The notes below the pieces were generated by a model that ran no database searches, was not told the DNA's origin, and was given only the letters and a program-made list of their open reading frames with translations. A DNA stretch of 64,000 nucleotides from Schistocephalus solidus (taxonomy: Eukaryota; Platyhelminthes; Cestoda; Diphyllobothriidea; Diphyllobothriidae), in NCBI GenBank assembly GCA_017591395.1, contig WEDG01000198.1, positions 1 through 64,000 of the forward strand, in the 5' to 3' direction. Every line of letters starts with the position of its first letter. Positions within the stretch are counted from its first letter, which is position 1. Below, in pieces: positions 33,861 through 45,420 of the stretch. The position numbers and the translations under genes were made by a program.

Positions 33861-36360
33861 CAATCGTATAGATAAAAGGATCTATCCACGCTTCGATAAT
33901 CCTCACTACTTTTAATGTTCGAAACTCGCTTGGAGTCTGTGAAGAAAGCGGATAATCGCATTGGGTTCTTCCGATCAGCCCATTCGCCCAATTTATTGGT
34001 TAATCTTACTTCCCACGATTGGTCAGATTTCTTTTTTTGCTAGGATGTGAATACTTGTAATGATAAACTGTACGAAGTTTTAGATCCATTTATTTCACGT
34101 TTTTCTCCGTAAGAAAATAATAAATTTAACGGATGATATTTGTCACCCGTTATCTTTCCGCCTTAGGCTGTGTAGGCTCGTCCATCAATTCCATCTGCAA
34201 AAAGATATTTTCCTTCTGCGTTTGATACGATGTATTTTTGAACAGATTGCAAGGCTGTGCGATTAAAAAAATGGATAGCCAATGAGGTCAACTTTTCGAA
34301 AACTGTTCGTTTAATGTCGCAAAATTCTATTCCCACAACGTAAGAGCCCATAGAAAAACGTTGGATCCCGTCCTTCGAGACGCCCTTGGAACTCCCAGTG
34401 CTGGAAAGTTTACGGCTAATAGTATCAACTATTTCCTGTCCAGAAAGTTTATTGAACATACGACCGCTTTACCTAAAGGTTGGGACCGGCGCCGTCCTCA
34501 AAACCATAAATTTTGCTCTCTGGAGTGTAACCGTAGCATTCTACGTTTTCGTCAATCTCATAGTCATGGACCAGCTAGTGTTTCTGTCAGTATTATAAAC
34601 GTGGATGCAAATGATATTTTTTCGTCCATTCTGTGTAAGATATTTAATCTCACTTTCGAACGGGAAAGTTTTCCCAGTGTGTGGAAGGAAGCACACATTC
34701 TGCCTATTGCCAAACACGGGAAATTTACGTCATTTGACGGCTTTTGGTCAATAAACAAACTATTAGCAGCTTGGAAAGACCTAAGAAACCTTTATACAAC
34801 TAAGCTGCTTCATCACTTAACCGAGAATAACTTACTGAGTACGGTTCAGCATCGGTTCCGCAAAACAAGGTCTTGTGACACCCGTCATATCTCTTTGTTG
34901 GATCAATCTACAACGGGTTTGCACTTTATACAGTCTTTCTATTTCCGTAAGGTTTTGGATCGCGTTGACCACGCTATCCTTTTCTAAAATTTCCTCTTTC
35001 GGCATCTGTAGTAAACGTCTGAAGTTAATATCTTCTTATCTAGGCTCTCGTACATGACGTGTTGAGATCTCCAATGTTATTTCTAGCCCCGCAGGTGTGA
35101 GGAGTGGAGTTATTCGGAATAGTGTGCTTAGCCCGCTCTTGTTTTGCCATTTAACCAATGATGTGCCAAATGTATTTCAGGATTACAGGCTCTTTATATA
35201 TGCTGATGATTTGAAAGTTACAGATCACCATATCTTTCCCGAACTCTTAAAAACGAACTTGAGGCCTTTGACCTGTGGTGCTGCAAATGGAACCTTTCCC
35301 TTTCTTAGCACAAATGTTCCGTTACGGTTGTTGGTGACGATCCTCAGCCTCAAATAAGCAAAGATGGCGATGATCTAAATGTACCCGGAGTTATTAAGGA
35401 TATGGGCATACCATATTCCAAAGGTTAAAATCTTTCAGAAAAACGTACCCCGATCGACTCCAAAGCACGAAGAACTACCGGGTTTCTCCTCGGAACTTTT
35501 AAAAATACTTACATAAGAATCCGCCTTTATAAAATATACTTTGGGCCCGGGCAGATATGCTGCTAGTTAGTTTTCTACGCGCTAATGAACAGAAGAAAAT
35601 GGAATCGGTTCAGAGTTTTTGTAATTAAAGAGTTTTTTTCGGGAGACAGTAACCTGACATACCACTAGCGTTGTGGACTTATAAACCTTACTCCTTTGTT
35701 GTTTCGCCGATTACAGAAGGGTTTTTTTACTGCGTGCCCATTTTAACAGCCGTAAATTTAACCCACTTACTTTTCTGATGCAGCTGGACAACTGTCGGCG
35801 CAGCGGTAATCGCGATATCTTTAAATTTGTTCCTATCTACCGCACAGCTAGCGATCCTCAGTATTTTTCAGTGAAAGCCACTGCAAGAAGGAATAAGCTA
35901 CCTGGAAATTTAAACATCCTTCAAAATTATTCTTTGTTTGAGATGAATTTCCCTAGTTTTCTGAATTCAGACCGGCTTTTATGAATTATGGGTGCTGACA
36001 CAGTCGAATCTATCTTCCGACTTGACGGAGCGCGTGACACCCGAGTCCGATTCCAGGTCTTGTATTGGGACTCTACAACCTACAGCCAGTGAATTTTTTC
36101 AGCAACCAGTGGGCAACCGTTCGCGGATGCGCTTAAACAAGAAGGAAACTGAGAACACACTGCACTGGTGCTAACACTTTCCTCTTCCAAACTGTTATCA
36201 TCCCACGAACAGCATTTTTTCTCCTGAATAACCTTGCTTTAAAAAAACTACCAACGATATTCCATCATGAGTTTTTTTTCACTGCTAGCCTGATCCCCAC
36301 TGTATATTTTTTGACACTTCCTGTAAACTGACATTAAATACGATTATGTATTTATTCGTT
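33861..36360 (+). pseudogene. nLTR-E old copy, strongly decayed
   Basis: Follows the E element at 60690-63130 over its whole length with many changes: SHDWSDFFF-like start (about 34010), SFDGFWSINKL (34730), LLSTVQHRFRKTRSCDT (34834), VRSGVIRNSVLSPLLFCHL (35095-35150) and catalytic YADD (about 35199-35210). A 208-codon frame at 34361-34987 is accidental in part, mixing frames of the ancestral protein. The 3' end carries 'cctgtaaactgacattaaat' (36319-36338), the E-family tail. Confidence 0.75.
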
Positions 36361-36770
36361 TCACCTTAACAATTGTTTCTGCTGTCTTTCGAGCCCAAAT
36401 AGTCTTGCATATGGAGAGATTAGACTGGTCAAATGGCCTCGTCAAATTTAGAAACTCTTCCTTGGTGTCGAACATTTCGAACCTTTACAAACTCCTAACT
36501 ACAGAGTGGTTCTCCCGCTCACGCATATTCTTATTTCCATGAGCAAAATCTTTTTTCCTCAAAAATTAACAAATCACATTAATTGCTCACGGACTTTTTA
36601 CTGTTCGCTCATTGTTCACATCGGACTGCCTAATAAACAAACAATGTATGTGTTTACCTATTAACTGTAAGATTCACTCGTGAATTTTGTAAATGTCTTT
36701 CAATTGATGTGTCAGCACTCATATGAGTGCTCAAATAAACAAAACAAATGATTTTTGATAAGAAATAAAA
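36361..36770. other. Unassigned sequence ending in a retroelement-like tail
   Basis: Contains a perfect 18-bp palindrome (36714-36731, AGCACTCAT/ATGAGTGCT) followed by 'caaataaacaaaacaaat', which resembles a non-LTR 3' tail. It may be the 3' end of a further family, but no RT motif was recognised in it. Confidence 0.35.
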
Positions 36771-37066
36771 AGACTTAAAGGACAATTGCCAGATTACTAG
36801 TCACCATCAGCCAGCCGTTGTCCACCCAGATTTCAGCCTTTCCTAGATAACATTAATTTTTCTAATTGGTCACAGCTTGTCCGTTCTTCAACGAGAGACA
36901 AGCATATTGTACAGCTGATTTTAACAAATGACATTGCTCCCTCTTCGTTGATTTTAAGAAGGGCCTCTTCCACAGTGACCATACATTAATTCACTGTTGC
37001 TAACCAATTGTCTCATCGTATAAGGCTAGCGTCGTTCGTACCTATCATGCATTTGACCTCGCAGAT

Positions 37067-37694
37067 ATGAGCTTAATTAACAACTTTTTGTACTCATTGG
37101 ATTGGCAGCATCTCTCCTCCATGAACGATGCAGCAAGTCTTTCTGACTTCATGTCAGTTGTTTCAAATAACATCCTGGAATTTGTGCCAACCAAAATTGT
37201 CAAGCTCTACACTTCGGAATGCACCGTCCCCCACTTTCTTTTGCCAAGACAAAAGAAATTGAGGAAGCAATTAAAAGATCAAAATACTAGTTCGTTATCT
37301 GTACATCTAAGGATTGCAGAGATTTTTGAATGAGCCTCTAAGATTCGGCTTGCACGGGGACATACAGAGGGAATCATGCCCACTCAGCGAGCAAAACTCT
37401 GCAAAATCTGCTGCTCAACTGTTCCGTCGACGATCGTCCTCTAAACGAGGTTATGAAATACCTCCATTACTTAATGAAACTGAGAACTTCGTACTCGAAG
37501 ACTCTGACAAGGCAGAATTATTTAGTGCATTCTTTGCAAATCATCTTACGATGGAATCTGAACCAGTTCCGACATTTCAGGCACCCTCATTCAATGTTAT
37601 CAGCACCATTGATTTCTTCATAGAACTAATTCGTAAGGAAATAATGCGTCTGAAAAACTCGCACTCTTCGGGGACTGACGGTATTCCAAACTAA
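37067..37694 (+). pseudogene. nLTR-B subtype-2 ORF2 linker and RT entry
   Basis: Frame 37067-37333 reads LYSLDWQHLSSMNDAASLSD and SSLSVHLRIAEIFE then TGA; the family continues in the next frame with SAAQLFRRRSSSKRGYEIPP, DKAELFSAFFANHLTMES and SSGTDGIPN (37400-37694) before TAA. The same segment is copied at 56244-56505. Two breaks, otherwise well kept. Confidence 0.75.
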
Positions 37695-37864
37695 GTTATA
37701 AAGAGAGTGCCGAGCTTTCCCCGATTGCTTAGCCATGTATTCTCAGTTTATCTTTTAAACGGATGCTTTCCTGACTCATGGAAGACATCTATTATTCTTC
37801 CTGTCTTCAAGTCGGGATCTCGTTCGGACGTAAATAATAATCGAGGCGTTCACAAACCCCCGCT

Positions 37865-39196
37865 CTAGCAAAACTTGTTGAAAAAATAATTTTTAATCAA
37901 ATTCTCGACTTTTGCTTAGAAAATAGGCTCTTCAGCGACTCGCAATATGGTTTTCTACCTGGGAGATCATGCGAAGTGTGTCATTTAGCTTTTCCTAACC
38001 TCGTCAATTCCCTTCGTAATGATCAACAGTCAGTGGTTGTGATCTACTTCGACCTGAGCAAAGCCTTTGACAAGGTACCGCACAGACGTCTTCTGGTGAA
38101 ACTGGAAGCCATCGGCATCCGGCCTCCTCTCCTTGACTTCATTGGTTCCTACTTGTCTAACCGCAGTCAGAAGGTCTTAGTAGGTAATAGCAACTCGACG
38201 GCTCAACCGATCACGAGGGGCGTTTTTCAAGGCACGGTTCTAGGTCCCCTTCTCTTCATTCTGTACATAAACGAAATTTCAGCTTTACTCACAAATTCAC
38301 AAAATTTCGTTTACGCTGACGATCTCAAGTGCATTTATTCATTTTCTAAAGACACTGCCAATAGTTGCGTGGATAAAATCAGCACTGATCTACTTATGCT
38401 CTCACGTTGGAGCTGTACTTGGCAGGTGGAATTTTCTCCATCCAAGAGCAGTTTCATGTATTTTGGCCTCGCCAATCTTCCTGGACCCATCGTATTTCAA
38501 AATTATACACTTTTAGAACGATCAACCATAAAAGACTTAGGTCTAAGTTACACGAACAAGCTAGCATTATCGCCTCATGCAGATCGAAATTCTGCAAAGG
38601 CTGCACAGATATGTGGTTTTATATCGCATAATTTCTTCCTTCCGGAAATAAAGTAAGACCTGTACCGCATGTTTGTTCTTCCTTTTCTAGAATACTGCTG
38701 TCCCCTCTTTGGGCTGATGAACGCCTCTGACCGCAGTAAGATTGAAAAAGTTCAGAGGGTTTTTACTCGAAGACTATTTTCTCTTCCTGGATCCAGTATC
38801 TCTTATACGGATAGATGCCAGTTAGCAAACATTAAACTTCTGTGGGTTAGAAGACTCGAAGCCGGTCTCTGCTTCCTGTTTCGCGTTAACTCTAGCCCAA
38901 ATCTTCCACGAAGTAAAGCTCTCACTCCGGTAGATCGACTCTATGCCACTCGTAATTCCTCCATGATCATTTCACCACCCCTTAGCTCCACAACTAACTG
39001 GTCTCAGTTTTTTGCCTCCAAATATGCTTTCATATTGAATAATCTTCCACTGCAAATTAGGTTGTCGTCTACATTAGCTATTTTCAAAACCAAATTACGC
39101 AAACATTTAACTTCGGAAGATATAAAGTCCTTATTATCTGTTTCCTTCCCAAACTCGCAACTTTTGGATTTTGAAAATGGTCCTCCTGGTATTTGA
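37865..39196 (+). pseudogene. nLTR-B subtype-2 reverse transcriptase with a single stop
   Basis: One continuous frame of more than 440 codons, interrupted only by TAA at 38654-38656. It contains QYGFLPGRSCEVCHL, VVVIYFDLSKAFDKVPH, VFQGTVLGPLLFILYIN, catalytic YADD (38312-38323), KDLGLSYTNKLALSPHADR, LPFLEYCCPLFGLMN and LLWVRRLEAGLCFLFR. The usual PQGSVLGP is FQGTVLGP. This is the best preserved group-B RT in the window. Confidence 0.85.
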
Positions 39197-40199
39197 AGCA
39201 GCTCCCTTGATATTAAATTGGTCTCCTATTATATTTCCATCATCATCTGCCGAGTCAATCTTTGCATTCACTTTTTCTATCCCTCCTTTTAAACAAGCAT
39301 TGCTAACTCTTGACAACCTTGATACTTTTCTCCGAATTTGCAACCCTGACTATAGTCTCCAGGTTCTGTTGATGATCGAGGCGGGTTCTGATGGTTTCGC
39401 CTCTTTGGTGATGGACTATGCAGTCAGCAAGGTCGCATCTCGATGATGATCTCGTGACCTCTACTGCCCCTCTTACTTGCGACCATGTTGTCTATGATGA
39501 GTTCGTCCTCTCTCACCTCCACTGGTGTTTATAAACAGTAGCTCTGATTGCTATATTATCTCTCGCCCGACAGGTAGCGTTCTGAACCCTCATACGTTGT
39601 CAGCAACATCACAATACTATCCCATTGCATTTAGCTATTAATTTTTTAGTGAAGCAGATTTTTCTCCTATTTTTTTAAATTGGTGACTCGCCAAACTCCG
39701 CTTCCGATTTAACCCTAGGAGTTTTGTTACTGCTTCTTTTCCAGTTCACCATATATGCCAAAGATTGTTTACTTTTGTTTCAAAATGGCAAATCGTTTTC
39801 AGTCGGATATGTTTACCATACTACTCATTTCTGCTGTTAATATGGCTGCTCACATAGTGCAGCAATTATCCACTTTGTATTTATTTAAACCACGGTACTA
39901 AGTTTGTAATGATGGGGCCCTCTGGGCCTTAAATATACAATTTATTTATTATTTATTTATTTATTACCAGGTTTTGGAAATCTGTGACTTTGGCGTCTCA
40001 CCACTCTGCTTCTGATATACACTGTGGGAAATCTATTCGGCACCCACCTCCTCCAGTAGTTACTCGTTCGTAGAAGCGGGTCTCATTGAGAGCCAAGGTG
40101 TCTTTCTTTGCGAGCTTCAGTTCGGGTGAAGAAAAATGGCATCTTTGTAAATGTACGTCTGAAGCGTTACAGGCGGGGTTTTTAATAACCTCATTAAGG

Positions 40200-41237
40200 T
40201 AGAGAAAATTTACATATTTACAGTCAATATAAACTCGCTAAAAATTAAAATGTTTTCGAATCAAAATAAAAAATTTTCTAAAACGATTGACGCCGATTAA
40301 TGAAACGTAGTGCGGAAGGAAATTTGATTACAAAGTGGCTTACAGGACTGACTGCTAGTAGTCATGTGGTGCAAGACAACTTTTGTCCAAATTTTTCAAA
40401 AATGGTGTCGACCACCACCATCTCGCTTGTTAGTTTGCTGCATAGTCGGACTACTCAACGGCTGAAGATAAATGTTCTGAGACACATTCGCGGGCGTCTG
40501 CGGTTGACCTTATACGGTTGACCACACAGCTCACCTGCTCAGTCAGACTCCAAGACGTCCGTCGGTCTCAGCGGGCAACCACGGCCAAGGATGATCCTAA
40601 ATTTCCAGAACAGCTATCACCTCAATTGCCGGTGAGTTATGAGAAATAAGTTAAGCTTCTTCAGGCTTCTTCAGGCTTCTTCAGACCATCGATCATCCTC
40701 GTTGCACTTGTTCTAGTAGGCTAATATCTTTCATAATCCCCGGTGTCCATATTGACATTCCATAATCCACAGGAGGTCTTACAAAGACGTCGAAACATTT
40801 TCCAAAGAATTCAGGAGGAAGTATTTCCCACACTCGTCTAATCCAGTACAATGTACTGGTGGCCATCTGGACCATCTTCTTACAGTGTTCTGACACCATC
40901 TAATTCGCCGTCATCCACCTCCGAAATATTTACGCGTTTGCACCGCTTTTAATGCACTGCCGTTATTTCAATACTGGTGTTTTGGATGCACGTTAAGACC
41001 GGCACTAATGCATAGGGCTACGCACTTAGACACATTAAAGTTTAGAAGCCACCGTAATGACCAAATACCGGGTTTGTCGATGTTTGACTGCGACTGTTTT
41101 TCGTCGCAGCATAGTTAATATCAGCCCATATTTTATATAATCGGCGAATGTGGCAGCTTCACAATCCGATTCCCCAGTGCGGTCTATCACACAAACAGGA
41201 AGTGTAGTAGGCCTAAAACAGAACCCTATAGATAAGC
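40200..41237 (-). pseudogene. nLTR-A 3' half (third subtype), reversed
   Basis: Read on the minus strand: a block ending 'ctatagggttctgttttagg' (PQGSVLG remnant, 41210-41235), YRRVWEILPPEFFGKCFDVF-like WIRRVWEILPPEFFGK (about 40810-40860), VRPPVDYGMSIWTPG and LLEQVQRG (40693-40780), then the 3' UTR with 'tttacagtcaatataaa' (40219-40235). It matches 32520-33600. Short frames only. Confidence 0.7.
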
Positions 41238-41715
41238 AAGCTAGTATTGCTACGGCGACGGGAACCACAATGGAGTGGCAGCCTAAGGCGAAATGTACAC
41301 GTGACCACATATGCCGAAACAGGTCAAGTCAGCTGGGAAACACACGTGGTAAACCGGGAAACCGGGAAACCAATATTATGCATTGCGGCATCGAGTATGT
41401 GTGAAGCCTATGTGAACGCGTGCGGCCAAATCTTTCGAGAAGTTTCCACGAGCGTATTCCAGTGTGAGAAGTGACCAGTCAGCGTGAAGCACTAAAACGC
41501 TCTCCACGATCAACCCGCCATTGAAAGGAATGTTCGAGCACACTCAGAACTTCAATAAATAAGCTAAAGTTGATGAGCTAGAGATCCGCCGTTTCCGCCG
41601 GCCTAGAATAAAATGGTTTTCCTAGAAACCCACCTTGTCTTCTCCTCTATCACACCCGTCGAGCTAGAACGAACTGGTCACGCAGATATCCGGACTAACG
41701 ATTACAACATAACAA

Positions 41716-42920
41716 ATGCAGCAGTTACTTGACGTACAACGAGCCAGTGTTGCAGCTTTGCTTTCAGAAATGCACAAGCTTGCGAAAACTCCCAGTAAAA
41801 CATTCAAAAGACGATTTGGTGAGCATACGCGCTGCGTTCGATAACTTCTCTTCAGGCCAGTACAGTTATAGAAAAACGTTGAAACGTAGTAGAAATTTAA
41901 AACAAGTAAGTCATAATGCTCGTCCGTTTGTGTGTGCGTTTAGAGAGGTGTGCATAAGGGAAGGACGATAACAAAAACAGTGTGTTATAATGGTTCTACC
42001 AAACCCTCCGTGCCGCCTAACACACTGTTTCTTATCATCATTCCCCTATGCACACCTCTCATATATCGCACCAAACAGACGAACGTTATTGATTTCATGC
42101 TTTAAATTTCTTCTACGTTCCAAAGTTTCCCTTTAACTAAGCTGGCCTGAAATTATCAAAAGCAGCGCGTAGGCCCACAAAATCATCTTTTCAAATGCTC
42201 AATGGTTGGAAATCGGATAGGAAGAAAAACCGAAAAGAACTTGAAGATCAGATCACAAAATTCCTTTAAGAGCCGAACGGTGGCATAAATTTTAATGTGT
42301 GGCATCGCAAGTATACACTTCTACTTGAAGTGTAAGGCTCACGCTGATGGCTTGCACTGAAATAAGGCCAGCCCGGACACAAGCGGTACGTAACGTTTAT
42401 TCTGCCAACGAAGCCGGTAGCTATTTAATTTGAGAAAACAGTTAAGAATTCTAAATCTTTGTTCAGTTTCTCGAAGTCCTTATTCAACTCACGTCATTAT
42501 TGCTTTAACATAGAAAGGCAACTTCATGACGACAATGTTGACTTAGCTGGCCGATTGAATAACACTACCATCAAGCAGACCTAGATCAGGCAACTAGTCA
42601 GCAAATAAACACCCTTCTCTTCATTAAATCACTAACACTGCCGGAGGAAGCTGACGTTTGCACACGATTTCTCACTCAAGTAGATCAGAAAGTCGAGATG
42701 CCGGTACAAAAACAAGCCGAAGAATGTGTCTGGAGCATGAATTTAAAAAATGACACTAGGCTGATCAGTGACGTAACCAGCCAACCTGCGCGTGTTTTGA
42801 CATGAAAACGGGCAACCAGAGGGAGAACACAAGTCTTGCAACGACAGCTTACTGGGAGTGTAGTGGACGTCATTTTGTTTCGGATCGCTCATATCGCACG
42901 AGAAGGTGTTACAACTGTTT
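41716..42920 (+). pseudogene. Gypsy-2 Gag, split by the fold-back unit
   Basis: Starts MQQLLDVQRASVAALLSEM (41716-41772). After the fold-back (41801-42200) come INFNVWHRKYTLLLEV (about 42290-42340), YVTFILPTKPVA (42389-42425), LPEEADVCTRFLTQVD and AEECVWSMNLKNDTRLI (42630-42770), and a zinc-finger-like CSGRHFVSDRSYRTRRCYNC (about 42861-42915). These blocks match K02A2.6-type Gag proteins as I remember them. Stops and shifts occur throughout. Confidence 0.55.
41801..42200. repeat. Fold-back element: 185-bp inverted arms, 30-bp loop
   Basis: Left arm 41801-41987 and right arm 42018-42200 are imperfect reverse complements; shared blocks include 'gagaggtgtgcata', 'cagtgtgtta', 'tacgcgctgc' and 'gaaatttaaa'. 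The tips read cattcaaaag and cttttcaaatg. No transposase is encoded. It is inserted between Gag codons of Gypsy-2. A foldback-type MITE is the simplest reading; an inverted duplication within Gag is the alternative. Confidence 0.75.
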
Positions 42921-43029
42921 TCGGATCGTTGACAATGTAAACCACTATCGCGCAAAATAGTTGAGTTCAGGAAAGAGATGCAATGCAATTGCACAACGCG
43001 ATTAACAGGGGCTTAGCTGCGAAGACAGA

Positions 43030-44150
43030 AACTACCTGACGGTCAGTATTGATAGAGAACCCGCTCAGCTACAGGTCGACACGGCTTCACACCTCACGAT
43101 AATTGGCATACGCATGTGGAGGCTTTTGGATCACCTAAACTGAAACTAACAGCTGACCGTATCTGGGCATCATATAATACACAAATGTAGTTGGAGGGTG
43201 TTTTTCGGGGCACTATCGTTTTCGAGGATAAAGACTATTTGCCAGATATTTACGTCTCCAAGTTCGAAACCGATCAGCTTGGCAACAAGACCATCTCACA
43301 GTTGGATCTCTGGAGTCAGCTTTTCCAGTAGATATGCTGTGCTGTAAACGTTATGGTGAAGGACCTGAGGGAAAATATGCCAAACGGATGGGGATGTCAG
43401 TTGGAACGTACACGAGAACTACAGTAAGTTTGAGGGTGAAGCCAGGGAAGAAGCCAGTATTCAGACAGACGAGGAGATGCTCCAGAGGCTTGATAAGGTC
43501 AGGAAAAGTCTTATTGATTATGGCCTAAGAATTAATATGGAAAAGAATGAGTTCCTTTGCAGTTAGTCCACTACTTGGAGTTTGTGGTAATCAAGACAGG
43601 AGGTTCACCGGATCCAGGGAGAGTTGCAGCTTTCAAGAATGTGAATGTGCCAAATCATGTACGGGAACTACAATCATTTATGGGTTTTGTCAGTTACTAC
43701 TTACCATTTATTGCGGAACTGCGCAGTTTAAAACCACCATTAAACCAACTACTTTGCAAAAATATTAAATTTGACTGGTTTGAAGGCTGTCAGGAAGCAT
43801 TTGACAACATGAAGGCGGAGATAAGTGAGTTAATTGTGCCATCAAATTTCAAAGCCGATAAAGAAGGAATCATCCAGGCGGATGCATCTGAGTATGGGTT
43901 AGGCGCCGTTCTTCTTATTAGGAAGGTTCAGACGGAAATATCCTGCCTATGATACGTGTCGCTAGATCACCCACAAAGTCAGAACGAACCTACAATCAAA
44001 TCGAGAAATAGGCACTGACAATGATCTTTGAAGTACAGAAATTTCACCCGTTTATTTATGGTAGACATTTATTTCTCCACACAGATCATCAGCCACTTAA
44101 GTTTTTGCTGAGCGGATACAACGGTAGAGTGTCACGCTCCTGAATAACGA
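43030..44150 (+). pseudogene. Gypsy-2 protease, RT and RNase H remnants
   Basis: Protease: LTVSIDREPAQLQVDTASHL (about 43035-43095) with a DTAS active site. RT: EEMLQRLDKVRKSLIDYGLR and INMEKNEF (43470-43555), then in the frame 43557-43952 VPNHVRELQSFMGFVSYYLP and FDWFEGCQEAFDNMKAEI. RNase H: IIQADASEYGLGAVLL (43870-43920), KFHPFIYGRHLFLHTDHQPL (about 44037-44100). The catalytic YXDD block is not recognisable, so part of the palm is lost. Confidence 0.7.
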
Positions 44151-44439
44151 CTTAAAAATACAATACGTGCCAAATCAGAAGTTCCGGAGCTCCGACCGCT
44201 TTATCACGACTAAGCAAAGACGACCAAAGTTAGGAGGTCGTGGTGGTCGCAAGACCCTTAAAAGAAGACAATGACGAATTCAGAGGTGTCATCCGGCAGC
44301 TGCCTCTCACAGCCAAAAATATCATGACAATCACCATAGCAGATCCACTGTTCCTCCGGGTAAAGGAGTTTATTCGGAATAGTTGACCCAATTACGGTGA
44401 GGTACATCTAGCTATAAAGCCCTTCAGGAACCCGAAGGA

Positions 44440-45370
44440 ACAGTTGTACATCACTAATGAATATATAATGTATGATGGTAGAGTGCTCATTCCAGCCAAA
44501 CAACAACAAGTTTTACATGATATACATGCCGGACACCAGCGTATGACCCGTATGAAACAGCTGGCCCGAAGTTACGTATATTGGCCAGGAATTTATGATG
44601 ATGTGGAATCTTTCGTTCAAAATTGCGGTCCACGTGGAGGTTTCGCAAAGAACCAACTAAAAGTACCGCCTGTACCATGACCGGAAGTCACGAGACCGTA
44701 TAGCTGAGTACACCTGGATTAGGGCCGTTCTACAAGAAGGTATTCTTAGTGAACCTCGACGCATGGTCAAATGGCTAGAGGTCCTGGAAGTCAAGACAGC
44801 AACTGAGAATACAGCGGTCAGGGAGTTGGGTGAATTGATCGCGCGTTACGCTATTCCCACCGAAATTTTGCCCGACAATGGAACGCAATGTAGGACCTCT
44901 CTGTCTCAACAGTTTTGCAGAGATGAGGAATTCACAACAGGACATTACCACCTTTTCACCGTCAATCAACTGGCCAAGCTGAATGGTTTGTCACCACCCT
45001 CAAGAGAGCGATGAAGAAGATGTGAAATGAAGAACTTAATAAAGCGCATATGAACACATTTCTTTAAGCCTACCATACTACCCCAGAGCCAACATTAATG
45101 GTTAAACACCAGCAAAGCGTTATCTCGGCCGACAACCCTGATGGGAAACCCCAATATATGAAACCAGGGACACGGGTGTCACAGCCCCACAAATGCTATT
45201 TTGAAGACCGTGTACGTAAGGAATTACAGAAATGGTGAAGTCCCGTGTACAGAGGGTGTAACCATAAAAGCCCGAAGTGCAATTTTCGAGATTGAAACTG
45301 CAGCAGGCTGAGCTAAACGGCATGTAAAACCAGCTTATACGGAGGTTCACTACGGATGGCCAAATAGCCC
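44440..45370 (+). pseudogene. Gypsy-2 integrase remnants
   Basis: Frame 44444-44680 holds LHDIHAGHQRMTRMKQLARS and YVYWPGIYDDVESFVQNCG; the second Cys of the HHCC finger is missing (CGPRGG). Frame 44763-45014 holds VKWLEVLEVKTATENTAVRE, IARYAIPTEILPDNGTQ with the second Asp of DDE, then QLAKLNG, where the family has GQAER, so the Glu is lost. Traces of LLAYHTTPEPTL (about 45057-45090) mark the C-terminal part. Confidence 0.75.
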
Positions 45371-45420
45371 TCAATTTGCTATGTGACATTTTTTGAGGTC
45401 CCAGCCCCCGAAGCATATAC

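Larger units (their letters stand above)
36771..39970 (+). mobile_element. nLTR-B subtype-2 element, 5'-truncated in EN
   Basis: EN remnant (36780-37050), linker and RT entry (37067-37694), RT palm and C-terminus (37865-39196) and a 770-bp 3' UTR ending 'ggccttaaatatacaattta' with TTTA repeats to about 39970. The RT is clearly of group B, but the 3' UTR differs from the 590-bp one at 190-749, 14468 and 55455, hence the subtype. Confidence 0.8.
41398..45420 (+). mobile_element. Gypsy-2 LTR retrotransposon (K02A2.6-like), strongly decayed
   Basis: Probable 5' LTR remnant (about 41398-41674), primer-site-like TGG (41675), Gag (41716-42920), protease, RT and RNase H (43030-44150) and integrase (44440-45370). 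It is a different lineage from Gypsy-1 by sequence and motif spelling. A 400-bp fold-back unit interrupts Gag. No long frame survives, and I could not find a matching 3' LTR downstream. Confidence 0.65.

Noticed and set aside
34361..34987. 208-codon frame as an independent gene
   Set aside because: It follows the decayed nLTR-E RT in mixed frames; the length is accidental.
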